Assembly (NCBI GenBank): GCA_023412475.1
Contig: JAEYNR010000086.1
Coordinates: forward strand, 1-63,009
Length of the DNA stretch: 63,009 nucleotides
Source: Fibrobacterota bacterium
Lineage (GTDB): Bacteria > Fibrobacterota > Chitinivibrionia > Chitinivibrionales > Chitinispirillaceae
Reading direction: 5' to 3'
Every line of letters starts with the position of its first letter. The first letter of the stretch is position 1. The position numbers and the translations under genes were made by a program. Shown here in pieces: positions 57,201 to 63,009 of this stretch. Below the pieces are notes generated by a model. The model searched no databases and was not told the origin of the DNA. It saw nothing but the letters and a program-made list of their open reading frames with translations.

Positions 57201-57534
57201 TTATATCTAATGTTTGCCATTGATTTTTATCCATGTATTGTCTAAATTCCTGTTCCGTAAAATTAACCGGGACAAAGCCCTGTTTATTAAACTTTTTCCG
57301 GTTTCCCACAATCCATAAAAGCTCACTTCTACTCCGGCTTCGTATCCAATGGCAGGCTACAGCGGTATTTTTTGATGCAGTTGACCGCAGAAGCTTTTTT
57401 ACTGCCTCTAATCCTTCATTCGTAATAACTGTTTGCCACGTTCGACTCCCCAGCCGATTGGCAAAAGCATCCAGAACCCGACAGGTTTTATTGATTGCCT
57501 TTTTTTCACATTCTGACACAAAAGTAACTATCAT
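54226..57534 (-). CDS. cas2-3: Cas2-Cas3 fusion protein (I-F nuclease-helicase)
   Basis: A 1102-residue fusion diagnostic of subtype I-F. The first about 80 residues form the Cas2-like domain (IVTFVSECEKKAINKTCRVL). The Cas3 HD nuclease follows (ALFHDFGKAMELFQ, H123-D124). The SF2 helicase has MASTGMGKTLANAKIMY (motif I), LVLDEPDDFG (motif II), LLSTATMPP (motif III) and SIIQLAGRVLRHRPQ (motif VI). The C-terminal domain completes the protein. It degrades target DNA recruited by Cascade and, with Cas1, acquires spacers. Key residues seen are intact. It overlaps cas1 and cas8f by 4 nt each. Confidence 0.97.
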   Translation of the reverse strand: MIVTFVSECEKKAINKTCRVLDAFANRLGSRTWQTVITNEGLEAVKKLLRSTASKNTAVACHWIRSRSRSELLWIVGNRKKFNKQGFVPVNFTEQEFRQYMDKNQWQTLDIILYAVAISALFHDFGKAMELFQLKIDPQENSLGFEPFRHEWISLRLFQAFVKNKSDEEWLNALCLVERDQDIFCFKDGLDGGVQDNHPIQNLSPFAQLVGWLILTHHKLPVYPKWKDGEHSPPNFEHISDWFNNNFNAIWNSHNCNDPDHLNRVKQNWKFNKHGLPHKSNLWRSKVCLLASEAKVKLNLKRHDINDWLNGQLFTVHISRLCLMLADHYYSAQSKVSTEWRSPDYNVWANTFNHRLHQQLDEHLLGVSHHGEKVVKALVKLNSSLEGLDKKDALSKNVEKKYKEKFGWQDEAIKCSESLAKSTVEKGFFGINMASTGMGKTLANAKIMYTLGSGTGRRRFSVALGLRTLTLQTGREYRSKCELNEEELAVVVGSAAVKALFNNEQNNQQTSEETGSESGEILIDPDLTVDYRGCISKHSLSEWTGQEKGLEQLINAPVLVCTIDHLIPATEGTKGGKQIAPMLRLFTSDLVLDEPDDFGLEDLPALCRLVHWAGLLGSRVLLSTATMPPALTCALFLAYQNGWKEYAKANVPEWNDEICCAWFDEFESVADVYSNIEQFKGAHESFVKKRVKKLTSVEAKRKGFIVKLNKTEPESITCCMAKNIQKNIVNLHQDHHQCNNNNKISIGIVRMANIDPLVAVSRELLSLDVPEDDTAIHYCVYHSRYPLAIRSHLENILDKVLKRKDPEDIWQQPEIMEKIKNSSEKNHIFVVIASPVAEVGRDHDYDWAIIEPSSMRSIIQLAGRVLRHRPQVPTKPNIILLNKNYKALAGKDCCFVKPGFEISELKRLGSHDLLEILDVEQFETINAVPSITGIGNEELKNKCWSNLVELEHKALTIQLFLGRKPANVWWKHTPQWCGEVQRQQQFRKSQPDEAYYLVIDDKNSKPKWRWKNEHVYPHILGELAGVSIESIVLDDYGKGNDFWFKLDAGEIYMKLAEELKIENLSEVSTRFGELRLVEYENIQQEYKYHPNLGVFREIGAGI

Positions 57535-58508
57535 TTTGTCATGCTATCCTTATTTTGCATTCCGCCGATCTCTAAACAGATCCTTTTAACACAGTCAAAC
57601 ATGAAATCCAGCGCGCTATGCTGGGTAAACTTTTGCAAACATTGCTGACGGAACTCCTGTTCTGTTGCATGTTCTTTGGCACATATAAAAGCCCAGGGCA
57701 AAACTAAAGAATCCTTAACAAGATCGGCAACATCGAATACAAGCGCTCCACGCCTTGTTTTTCCATGTAAAACAGCAAAACCATGTGGTATACCTAAAAC
57801 CCAGAGTGTTGTAGCTGCCAAACCATATGCGAGATAATTGCCATGACTGAGAAATGCATTGGCATCGTCCGGGTTTTCATGATCTCTGACAAAATTTCCG
57901 TTTTGAGTTCTGGTTGCGGCAATCTTATAAAGATTTTTAGTTAATTGTGCTTCTGTTAAAAGCAATTCGGTTACATCTGCAGCCTGGTCAATCTTTTCTG
58001 CAAAACTATTAAATGTCTTCTGGATGTCATAGTCATCAATGTTAAATCCTTCATTACTTAAATCACGGTCATTACCCCATATTTTCTGGAGGTATTCAAG
58101 GCGAAACTTCTGAAACAGTTTTGCAGCCTTGAGCCTCTTCTGTTCATCAAACCAGAATGACATCCAACTTTGCATATATTCTGTAGGACGATATTCACTT
58201 TGAGGGGTTAACCATTCAATTTCATTTGCAGCAAAAAGAGGGGTTCCGCCACCACCACAAAAACCAAATAAAACACCGGCAGATGCCAGCATCCGAACTG
58301 CTGCCTGTGTAATAGATGTCCCGGTTCCCAGTAATATGGCCGTAGAATTGGCTATAGGAATATTCCAATACAGGTTTTCCTTCTTTTGTTCGGTAAGATA
58401 TAGCACACGACCATCTTTTTGCATAACCCGACAATGCTCAAGGTAATAAAGATTAGCACGTTTCGAGTGAAGAATACTTTTAAGATCGCTTGGTGATAGC
58501 TGGTCCAT
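57531..58508 (-). CDS. cas1: Cas1 (type I-F) spacer integrase
   Basis: A 325-residue Cas1. The N-terminus SPSDLKSILHSKRANLYYLE and PIANSTAILLGTGTSITQAA followed by AGVLFGFCGGGGTPLF are nearly diagnostic for I-F Cas1. LSHGNYLAYGLAATTLWVLG, FAVLHGKTRRGALVFDVADL and the following LVKDSLVLP supply the catalytic His and Asp region. The ATG at 58508 has AAGGGAAAA upstream and matches the family start; the frame extends to 58550. It is the first gene of the operon and overlaps cas2-3 by ATGA. A 143-bp gap separates it from the WYL regulator gene. Confidence 0.97.
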   Translation of the reverse strand: MDQLSPSDLKSILHSKRANLYYLEHCRVMQKDGRVLYLTEQKKENLYWNIPIANSTAILLGTGTSITQAAVRMLASAGVLFGFCGGGGTPLFAANEIEWLTPQSEYRPTEYMQSWMSFWFDEQKRLKAAKLFQKFRLEYLQKIWGNDRDLSNEGFNIDDYDIQKTFNSFAEKIDQAADVTELLLTEAQLTKNLYKIAATRTQNGNFVRDHENPDDANAFLSHGNYLAYGLAATTLWVLGIPHGFAVLHGKTRRGALVFDVADLVKDSLVLPWAFICAKEHATEQEFRQQCLQKFTQHSALDFMFDCVKRICLEIGGMQNKDSMTK

Positions 58509-58651
58509 TTTTTCCCTTATCCTAAGTAATTTAATACCTGTAATAAACAATAAGATACATTCTCACTTTTCCAAATAATGGTTTCACATTCGCATTTACC
58601 TTTTCTATCCAAACTAACCCCTCTCCTTCAATAACATAATCTCTACCACTC

Positions 58652-59629
58652 TCAATTCTTGCGACTGTCATATCTTTTTTTACAATTTTCAAAAATTGTC
58701 TCCATTTTCTGCCGTAGTGCTGGAGGTCCCATCACCTCCGCCATCTCCCCCCAGCGGAGTATATCCATTATAAGCTCGGTGGCATCGTAATAGGGGATTG
58801 AGAGCTGAAGGGTCTCGCTGTCAATCCACTGCTGTGTCTGTCGGGGATGCCACTCCTCATGAGAGACTTCCTTTCCTGCGATTCCTTTAAAACGAATAAT
58901 TCCAGTTTCTATCGCTTTGCCGCTGAAAATGCCGTAAGAGGTGGTATAGTGCTGCTCAAGATCCTGGTTGTCTATAGTTTTAGCCTCTTCATTTGTCTGC
59001 TCTATTTCCATTATCCGACTTAGTGCAAAGGTTCGAAGCGCATTGCGAGAATGGCACCAGGCATCGATGTACCAATTGTCCCTATAGCGTAGCAGTGTCT
59101 GGGGTGAGATATCCCGCTTTTCTTCGGTATCTGAAGACAAAGCTTTATAGATGATTTTACACCGTTTATTTCTCAGAACCGAATCGGTTATGATCTTGAG
59201 TACTTGCGGATCTATCGTCCGTTGGGCAAGCGGAATACATTTTATGCGGTTGTTCCATGTCTGATCTGAAATGTCATAGGTATCAAGCAGCTTAAAAAGC
59301 CGTTTTCTGAACGGTCCTATAATATCATTAAGAATGCCTGCATGGATATCGTTGAGTGCTTTATCAAAGCAGATTAACGCTTCCAGCTCCTTATGGGAAA
59401 ACCACAGACCGGGGAAGTGATGCGGTTCATTATCATCAACCTTGTATCTGTAGTATTTCTCATCCAGACATTCTATTTCTGCCCCGTAGAGCTCTTCAAC
59501 CCTTCTTCGTATACGGAAAAAAGTTTTTTCGCTACATTTCAGTTCCTCTAATATTCTTGAAATGGACACCGGATATTTACTCTGTATCAACAGCTTATGA
59601 AGCAAGTGTACTTTTTCGGTTCGGTTCAT
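58652..59629 (-). CDS. WYL-domain transcriptional regulator next to cas operon
   Basis: A 325-residue YafY/WYL-type regulator. An N-terminal HTH-11-like winged helix (KVHLLHKLLIQSKYPVSISR… CSEKTFFRIRRRVEELYG, about 6-49) is followed by the WYL domain (about 150-215: CKIIYKALSSDTEEKRDISP and LLRYRDNWYIDAWCHSRNAL, with R and WY-type residues). A WCX-like C-terminal domain (about 235-320) completes it. WYL regulators often accompany CRISPR-Cas and other defence loci and respond to nucleic-acid or nucleotide ligands. It is on the same strand, upstream of cas1, so it may be co-transcribed or may control the cas promoter in the 143-bp gap. Two palindromes precede its own start. Confidence 0.9.
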   Translation of the reverse strand: MNRTEKVHLLHKLLIQSKYPVSISRILEELKCSEKTFFRIRRRVEELYGAEIECLDEKYYRYKVDDNEPHHFPGLWFSHKELEALICFDKALNDIHAGILNDIIGPFRKRLFKLLDTYDISDQTWNNRIKCIPLAQRTIDPQVLKIITDSVLRNKRCKIIYKALSSDTEEKRDISPQTLLRYRDNWYIDAWCHSRNALRTFALSRIMEIEQTNEEAKTIDNQDLEQHYTTSYGIFSGKAIETGIIRFKGIAGKEVSHEEWHPRQTQQWIDSETLQLSIPYYDATELIMDILRWGEMAEVMGPPALRQKMETIFENCKKRYDSRKN

Positions 59630-59657
59630 GTGGTATAATCTTTCCCTTGCGATTGTT

Positions 59658-59674
59658 CAGAAAAAATTTTTCTG
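59658..59674. promoter_or_regulatory. Palindrome upstream of the WYL gene (candidate operator 1)
   Basis: CAGAAAAAATTTTTCTG, a perfect 8+1+8 inverted repeat whose near edge is 29 bp upstream of the WYL start codon. Placement over the likely promoter suggests autoregulation; an A/T-tract hairpin is the alternative reading. Confidence 0.4.
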
Positions 59675-59708
59675 ATTGTCATGTATCAGATTAAAGCTGA
59701 GAAATATT

Positions 59709-59723
59709 ATTCACCAGGTGAAT
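59709..59723. promoter_or_regulatory. Palindrome upstream of the WYL gene (candidate operator 2)
   Basis: ATTCACCAGGTGAAT, a perfect 7+1+7 inverted repeat about 80 bp upstream of the WYL start codon. The size is typical of a dimeric regulator site. I did not find the same word in front of cas1. Confidence 0.4.
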
Positions 59724-59827
59724 TGCTATATTATCTTATCATATAATAAATAATCCTTAACAAGATAAGCAACATCAAAGAAAAATCGTATCTCGCCTCC
59801 TGGTCCGCATTCCTCTTTTCTGTTACT

Positions 59828-59968
59828 TCGATATCCATTATCCGTCATCCGCTATCCATTATCCGTTATCCATTATCCGTTATCCGTAATTCGTTATTCG
59901 ATATTCGTTATTCGATATTCGTTATTCGTATTCGTTATTCGTTATTCGTATTCGTTATTCGTTATTCT
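59828..59968. repeat. Degenerate 7-bp tandem repeat
   Basis: About twenty head-to-tail copies of a 7-bp unit that drifts from ATCCGTT/ATCCATT on the left to ATTCGTT/ATTCGAT on the right, with occasional 6-bp units. The gradual change suggests slippage expansion of two sub-blocks. Non-coding, 90 bp before the exonuclease gene. Confidence 0.8.
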
Positions 59969-60055
59969 TCCAATCTAACTATTTGAACCAGTCCGGTTTT
60001 AATTTACTTTAACTGATATAGTTAACAATTCCAGGCAAAACCACGGAAATCTCCC

Positions 60056-60574
60056 ATGAAAAACACCACTTTCGCCGCAATCGACTTCGAAACCGCAAAC
60101 AATCTCCGAAACAGTGCCTGTTCGGTCTCTATCGTAACTATAAGAGACAACGATGTTGAAGATCAGGTTACCTACCTTATCCGGCCGCCCAGCAGATATT
60201 TTAAATTCACTGACATTCACGGTATACGGTGGGAAGATGTGGAGGATATGCCTTCCTTTGATGAGCTGTGGCCACTTATTTCTGCAAAACTGCGGAGAGT
60301 AAAATTTATAGCTGCACACAATGCACCTTTTGACAGATCGGTACTCTGTGGTTGTTGTGAACACTATGGACTAACAACTCCATCGATACCTTTTATCTGT
60401 ACTGTTCAGCTTGCCAGAAAAGCCTGGAATATTTACCCTACTAAATTGCCGGATGTATGCAGATTTTTGAGAATCTCCTTAAACCACCACGATGCAGCTT
60501 CCGATGCACTGGCCTGTGCACAGATTGTGATAAGAGCAATCAGGGACAGGAAGGACTTTACCCATAGTTATTGA
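60056..60574 (+). CDS. DnaQ-like 3'-5' exonuclease (DEDDh family)
   Basis: A 172-residue exonuclease domain protein. ExoI is FAAIDFETAN (D and E, about 6-15), ExoII is FIAAHNAPFDRSVLCGCCEH (about 82-101) and ExoIII is LNHHDAASDALACAQIV (HxAxxDA, about 142-158). All acidic and His catalytic residues are present. It resembles stand-alone DNA polymerase III epsilon-like exonucleases of about 170-200 residues, not the replicative subunit, because no tau/alpha-binding tail is evident. Role in repair or RNA turnover cannot be distinguished. It lies divergent to the WYL/CRISPR locus and converges with the GH43 gene. No clear ribosome-binding site. Confidence 0.9.
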   Translation: MKNTTFAAIDFETANNLRNSACSVSIVTIRDNDVEDQVTYLIRPPSRYFKFTDIHGIRWEDVEDMPSFDELWPLISAKLRRVKFIAAHNAPFDRSVLCGCCEHYGLTTPSIPFICTVQLARKAWNIYPTKLPDVCRFLRISLNHHDAASDALACAQIVIRAIRDRKDFTHSY

Positions 60575-60887
60575 GATTTTTAGGATTATGGGATAAGATC
60601 AAATGATAATAAATTCCAAATCACAAATCTTAAATCCTAAACAAATTACAATACCAAAATTCTAAACAGAAACTGGAGTAGGAAAATTCGAAATACGAAA
60701 TTCGAAATCCGAAACAGGAACAAGGAATGGGAAAATCCGTCCCAATAAACCAATCTTTCAAAATCCAAATAAGAAAAGAACAGGAATGGAGATCTTTGTC
60801 CTGTTTCGAATTTCGAATTTTCCATTCCAACTCCTGTTCCTGTTTCGGATTTTGTGCTTCTAAGGAAATGTATATAAGTTACCCTGA
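60575..60887. other. Convergent intergenic region filled by the interspersed repeat
   Basis: Nearly all of this gap consists of copy 3 of the low-complexity repeat; no gene is seen. Confidence 0.5.
60618..60865. repeat. Interspersed low-complexity repeat, copy 3
   Basis: The largest copy. The left arm contains AAATTCGAAATACGAAATTC and GAAATCCGAAACAGGAAC (60704-60721). The right arm contains CTGTTTCGAATTTCGAATTT and GTTCCTGTTTCGGATTTTG, roughly the reverse complement. ATCTTAAATCCTAAAC at the left end echoes copy 2. Located between convergent genes, as is copy 1. Could fold into a long imperfect hairpin. Confidence 0.65.
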
Positions 60888-62486
60888 TTACTGCATCGAT
60901 ATCGACTTGACCTGAACGACATGACTGCCGAGTGACATTTTGATCATATAGACTCCCGGCTGCATTCTTGCATTGTTGAGCGGGAGCAGCAATTGTGACG
61001 GATGTGTCAGCCCCGAATACAGTGTCGTTATGAATCTGCCGGAGAGATCGTATACGCCGACAGTCAGAGATTGCTGCGGAGCCACTTGAGAAAAGTCAAG
61101 CCGCAATGCCTTGTTTGCACCATTAACGAAGGACACATCAAACCCCCCTGCCTTTTTCCCGGCAGTTTTCTGATCGATTGTTCCGGTTGCAACAGGGTTA
61201 AACTTCCAATGGTTGAACTTGAAGAGTTCGCCGTTGCCGCCAACGAACTTCATGACCAGGTCGTGCTTGCCGGTGGCCCCGGTTACATTACAGGTCTTGG
61301 TAGTCCAGGATGATGCCCCTGAAACATCGCAGGTCCCGATCAGTGTACCGGTCTGACTGCCGAGGCGAAGCTCGATCTTAGCGTTACCCCCCGATGAAGA
61401 AATCCGTGCCTCAAATGAGACGGCACCATCCGTGAAATCGACCTCCCTGACCTTGAGAGTGTCCCCGTTGTGGATGGATGTGACGTTGATACCACCACCG
61501 ATGTCGTTACACACCTCGGTCTTGAGTCCCCTTGAGTCGGCAATAGTCTCTGCCTCGACTCGTTTATAGGGATCGAGCGTGCCAACAGGTGCCGGACCCT
61601 GTTTGGTCATGTTCAGACTGGGAATGCTCCCATCAGCCCCGTAGGTGAACTCTTCCACACAGACCGAGCGTTTGAAACTTCCCCCGCCAGGCAGTGCACC
61701 GTTGTGATAGAACATATAGGAGTGACCTTTGTAATCGACGACACCGGCGTGATTGGTGCCAATATTGGGGTTGCCGAAAATGTAGCCCTTAAAATTCCAG
61801 GGTCCGGTTGGTGAGTTGCTGGTCGCATAGCTGATTCTTTGATTAGATCCGGAATAGATCATGTAATAGATCGACCCACGCTTGTAGAACCATGGTCCCT
61901 CGATAAATCCCTGCAATGATATTCTGGAGGTAACGCTCCCTGTCGGGGTGATCATATCTTCGTTCAGCCTCACCATACGGAGGTTACCATTACCCCAGTA
62001 GAGGTAGGCCTGCCCGTCATCGTCAATGAATACTGTCGGATCGATAGCCATTGCCCCTTCCTGTGCTATCGCCCTGCCAACCGCGTCTACGAATGGGCCT
62101 GTAGGATAGTCAGAAACGGCCACACCGATTTTTGCACCAGTATTGTTGTTGAGTGGCACGTACAGATAGATTTTACCGTTTCTGGGTATAGCCTGCGGAG
62201 CCCAGGCATTATCGGTAAACCATTTGAAGTCTTTCCCTGCGCAGATAATACCGCGGTCGGTCCAGTTCACCATGTCCACGGTTGAGAAGAGCTTATAGTC
62301 ATCCATCGTGTAGAAGTTGTCCCTCGTGATGTCTTCGTCGTGGGTGGTGTAGAGGAATAAAGTATCCATGTACACCATGGGGGCAGGGTCGGCCGTGTAA
62401 CAGGTTTGCACAATCGGATTGTCGGCAAAACCGGTTGTGGCGCAGAAAAGCAACGCCGGAAGCAGGAAAAAACGTTTGTTCACCAT
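60888..62486 (-). CDS. Secreted GH43-type glycosidase with CBM6-like module and T9SS-like sorting domain
   Basis: A 532-residue enzyme with a signal peptide (FLLPALLFCATTGFA). The GH43 five-bladed propeller (about 22-315) has the catalytic base region YTADPAPMVYMDTLFLYTTH, the pKa-modulating Asp in AIDPTVFIDDDGQAYLYWGN and the acid Glu in GFIEGPWFYKRGSIYYMIYS. A CBM6-like beta-sandwich follows (RVEAETIADSRG… LFKFNHWKF, about 320-440). A C-terminal sorting domain (about 455-532: VGVYDLSGRFITTLYSG… MQPGVYMIKM) resembles type IX secretion tails. The ATG at 62486 has AAAGGA upstream; the frame extends to a TTG at 62504. It probably acts on arabinoxylan or similar hemicellulose. Base composition is visibly more GC-rich than its surroundings. 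Confidence 0.92.
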   Translation of the reverse strand: MVNKRFFLLPALLFCATTGFADNPIVQTCYTADPAPMVYMDTLFLYTTHDEDITRDNFYTMDDYKLFSTVDMVNWTDRGIICAGKDFKWFTDNAWAPQAIPRNGKIYLYVPLNNNTGAKIGVAVSDYPTGPFVDAVGRAIAQEGAMAIDPTVFIDDDGQAYLYWGNGNLRMVRLNEDMITPTGSVTSRISLQGFIEGPWFYKRGSIYYMIYSGSNQRISYATSNSPTGPWNFKGYIFGNPNIGTNHAGVVDYKGHSYMFYHNGALPGGGSFKRSVCVEEFTYGADGSIPSLNMTKQGPAPVGTLDPYKRVEAETIADSRGLKTEVCNDIGGGINVTSIHNGDTLKVREVDFTDGAVSFEARISSSGGNAKIELRLGSQTGTLIGTCDVSGASSWTTKTCNVTGATGKHDLVMKFVGGNGELFKFNHWKFNPVATGTIDQKTAGKKAGGFDVSFVNGANKALRLDFSQVAPQQSLTVGVYDLSGRFITTLYSGLTHPSQLLLPLNNARMQPGVYMIKMSLGSHVVQVKSISMQ

Positions 62487-62884
62487 AATCACATCCTTTA
62501 ACAAGAAATATTTATGATTGTAAAATGTTTATAAGCTAGAATTGAATTTCTGCTAGAATGCCCCTCGTATCAAGTCAGAACCCCGGCAGAGTATGCTGGT
62601 GCAATTTAATCATTTATACAATATCCCGGGCTGTACGGCTCGGGATGCTTCAACAGGCAGAGCTCGATAGCCCTGTTTTGTTAATGTATCAACTAATATA
62701 TAAAGATATCTTCATTAAATGACCGTCGATTCAGGGGAGAGTATGAACAAAGTGTTCTATTTTATGGAACACCTCTTCAGTGTCATTTCGCTTAAGCCGC
62801 GGCTGGTGCAAACAGGGAGTTTCGAGAGCTCTGCGTGAGCCATTCCTTTTTCTCAAGATTCCGGAATAATCTCACGCGAAGCCG
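62487..62884. other. Region between GH43 and the group II intron end (3' exon side)
   Basis: No gene recognised. It contains a hairpin AACAGG…CCTGTT (about 62652-62676) followed by TTGTT on the plus strand, and a GTGTTC-N9-GAACAC inverted repeat (62752-62772) that could be an operator upstream of the GH43 gene. Confidence 0.4.
62752..62772. promoter_or_regulatory. Inverted repeat GTGTTC-N9-GAACAC
   Basis: Perfect six-base half-sites separated by nine bases, about 266 bp upstream of the GH43 start. The spacing suits a dimeric DNA-binding protein, but distance and lack of a second copy leave the role open. Confidence 0.3.
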
Positions 62885-63009
62885 GTAGAGTAGACGCGGG
62901 TTTCCGCCGCGCCCCTCGTCAAACCGTACGTACAGATTTCCCGTATACGGCTTACCAATCGATTTCACACAGAAAGCACACACAAATAGCCAAGATTAGA
63001 GAGGCTCCC
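62885..63009 (-). mobile_element. 3' end of a group II intron (domains V and VI), rest beyond window
   Basis: On the minus strand 62953-62921 reads AAGCCGTATACGGG followed by AAATCTGTACGTACGGTTT. This is a domain V: AGC triad, GAAA-type loop and the closing strand of the 33-34 nt catalytic hairpin. It is followed at 62920-62885 by a domain VI-like stem (GACGAGGGGCGCGG… CCGCGTCTACTCTAC) with the usual 3'-terminal CTACTCTAC. The intron body and any reverse-transcriptase gene should lie to the right, outside the window. A 63-codon open frame over this stretch (GKPYTGNLYVRFDEGRG) is a translation of the ribozyme, not a gene. Confidence 0.75.

Larger units (their letters stand above)
59630..60055. 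other. Divergent intergenic region with palindromes and tandem repeats
   Basis: Lies between the WYL gene (minus) and the exonuclease gene (plus). It contains the two palindromes and the 7-bp tandem repeat listed separately; otherwise AT-rich, no gene. Confidence 0.5.

Noticed and set aside
45413..58508. Possibility that the I-F locus is a Tn7-like CRISPR-associated transposon
   Set aside because: cas1 and a full cas2-3 are present, Cas8f and Cas5f are separate genes, and no tnsA/B/C/tniQ is seen. This is a canonical defence locus.
62792..62983. 63-codon minus-strand frame starting MCAFCVKSIGKPYTGNLYVR
   Set aside because: It covers group II intron domains V-VI and the 3' exon. The apparent conservation comes from the ribozyme sequence.

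Overview
The window looks like a chromosomal contig from an AT-rich, Gram-negative, polysaccharide-degrading bacterium, most plausibly a Fibrobacterota/Chitinispirillia-type organism. This placement is an inference. It rests on a GH9 cellulase with several N-terminal CBM-like modules, a GH43 enzyme ending in a T9SS/Por-like sorting domain, a membrane-anchored AraC regulator with an extracytoplasmic carbohydrate-binding-like domain, SLBB-type envelope export proteins and a fused 2-oxoacid:acceptor oxidoreductase. No rRNA or tRNA gene was recognised.

Layout. 0-24 kb is largely envelope and exopolysaccharide: an SLBB export protein, a WecA/MraY-like initiating phosphotransferase, a receiver-like membrane protein, a hotdog thioesterase, an M23 peptidase, tex, then a glycan cluster (GT4, Wzz-like, O-antigen ligase/polymerase, second SLBB protein, flippase, GT2, GT4, B12-radical SAM, pyrF). 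24-31.5 kb holds an MTH1-like Nudix enzyme, a YchJ/SEC-C protein, a UbiA-like membrane protein, an orphan histidine kinase and a lipoprotein/M48-TPR protease/lipoprotein operon ending in a clear terminator. 31.5-41.8 kb holds an animal-type haem peroxidase, the GH9 cellulase, the transmembrane AraC regulator and the korAB-type oxidoreductase.

41.8-45.4 kb is a gene graveyard: an M20 peptidase split and inverted on itself, a RelE/ParE toxin tail, short repeated sequences resembling insertion-sequence ends, and one apparently intact membrane LuxR regulator. 45.4-59.6 kb is a complete type I-F CRISPR-Cas system. The array has 73 repeats and 72 spacers, with a 28-nt repeat and a 60-nt period. The operon runs cas1, cas2-3, cas8f, cas5f, cas7f, cas6f on the minus strand, with a WYL-domain regulator gene just upstream and two perfect palindromes in front of that gene. 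The leader lies between cas6f and the array, and the degenerate repeat is at the far (trailer) end, as expected.

59.6-63 kb holds tandem 7-bp repeats, a DnaQ-like exonuclease, an interspersed low-complexity repeat, a visibly GC-richer GH43 gene and, at the right edge, domains V-VI (the 3' end) of a group II intron on the minus strand whose body lies outside the window.

The most noteworthy items are the large and well-preserved I-F locus with a candidate WYL regulator, the cellulase/transmembrane-AraC/peroxidase neighbourhood, an interspersed repeat family in three intergenic regions, the group II intron end, and the inverted M20 relic. I did not find a convincing wholly new defence or mobile system.
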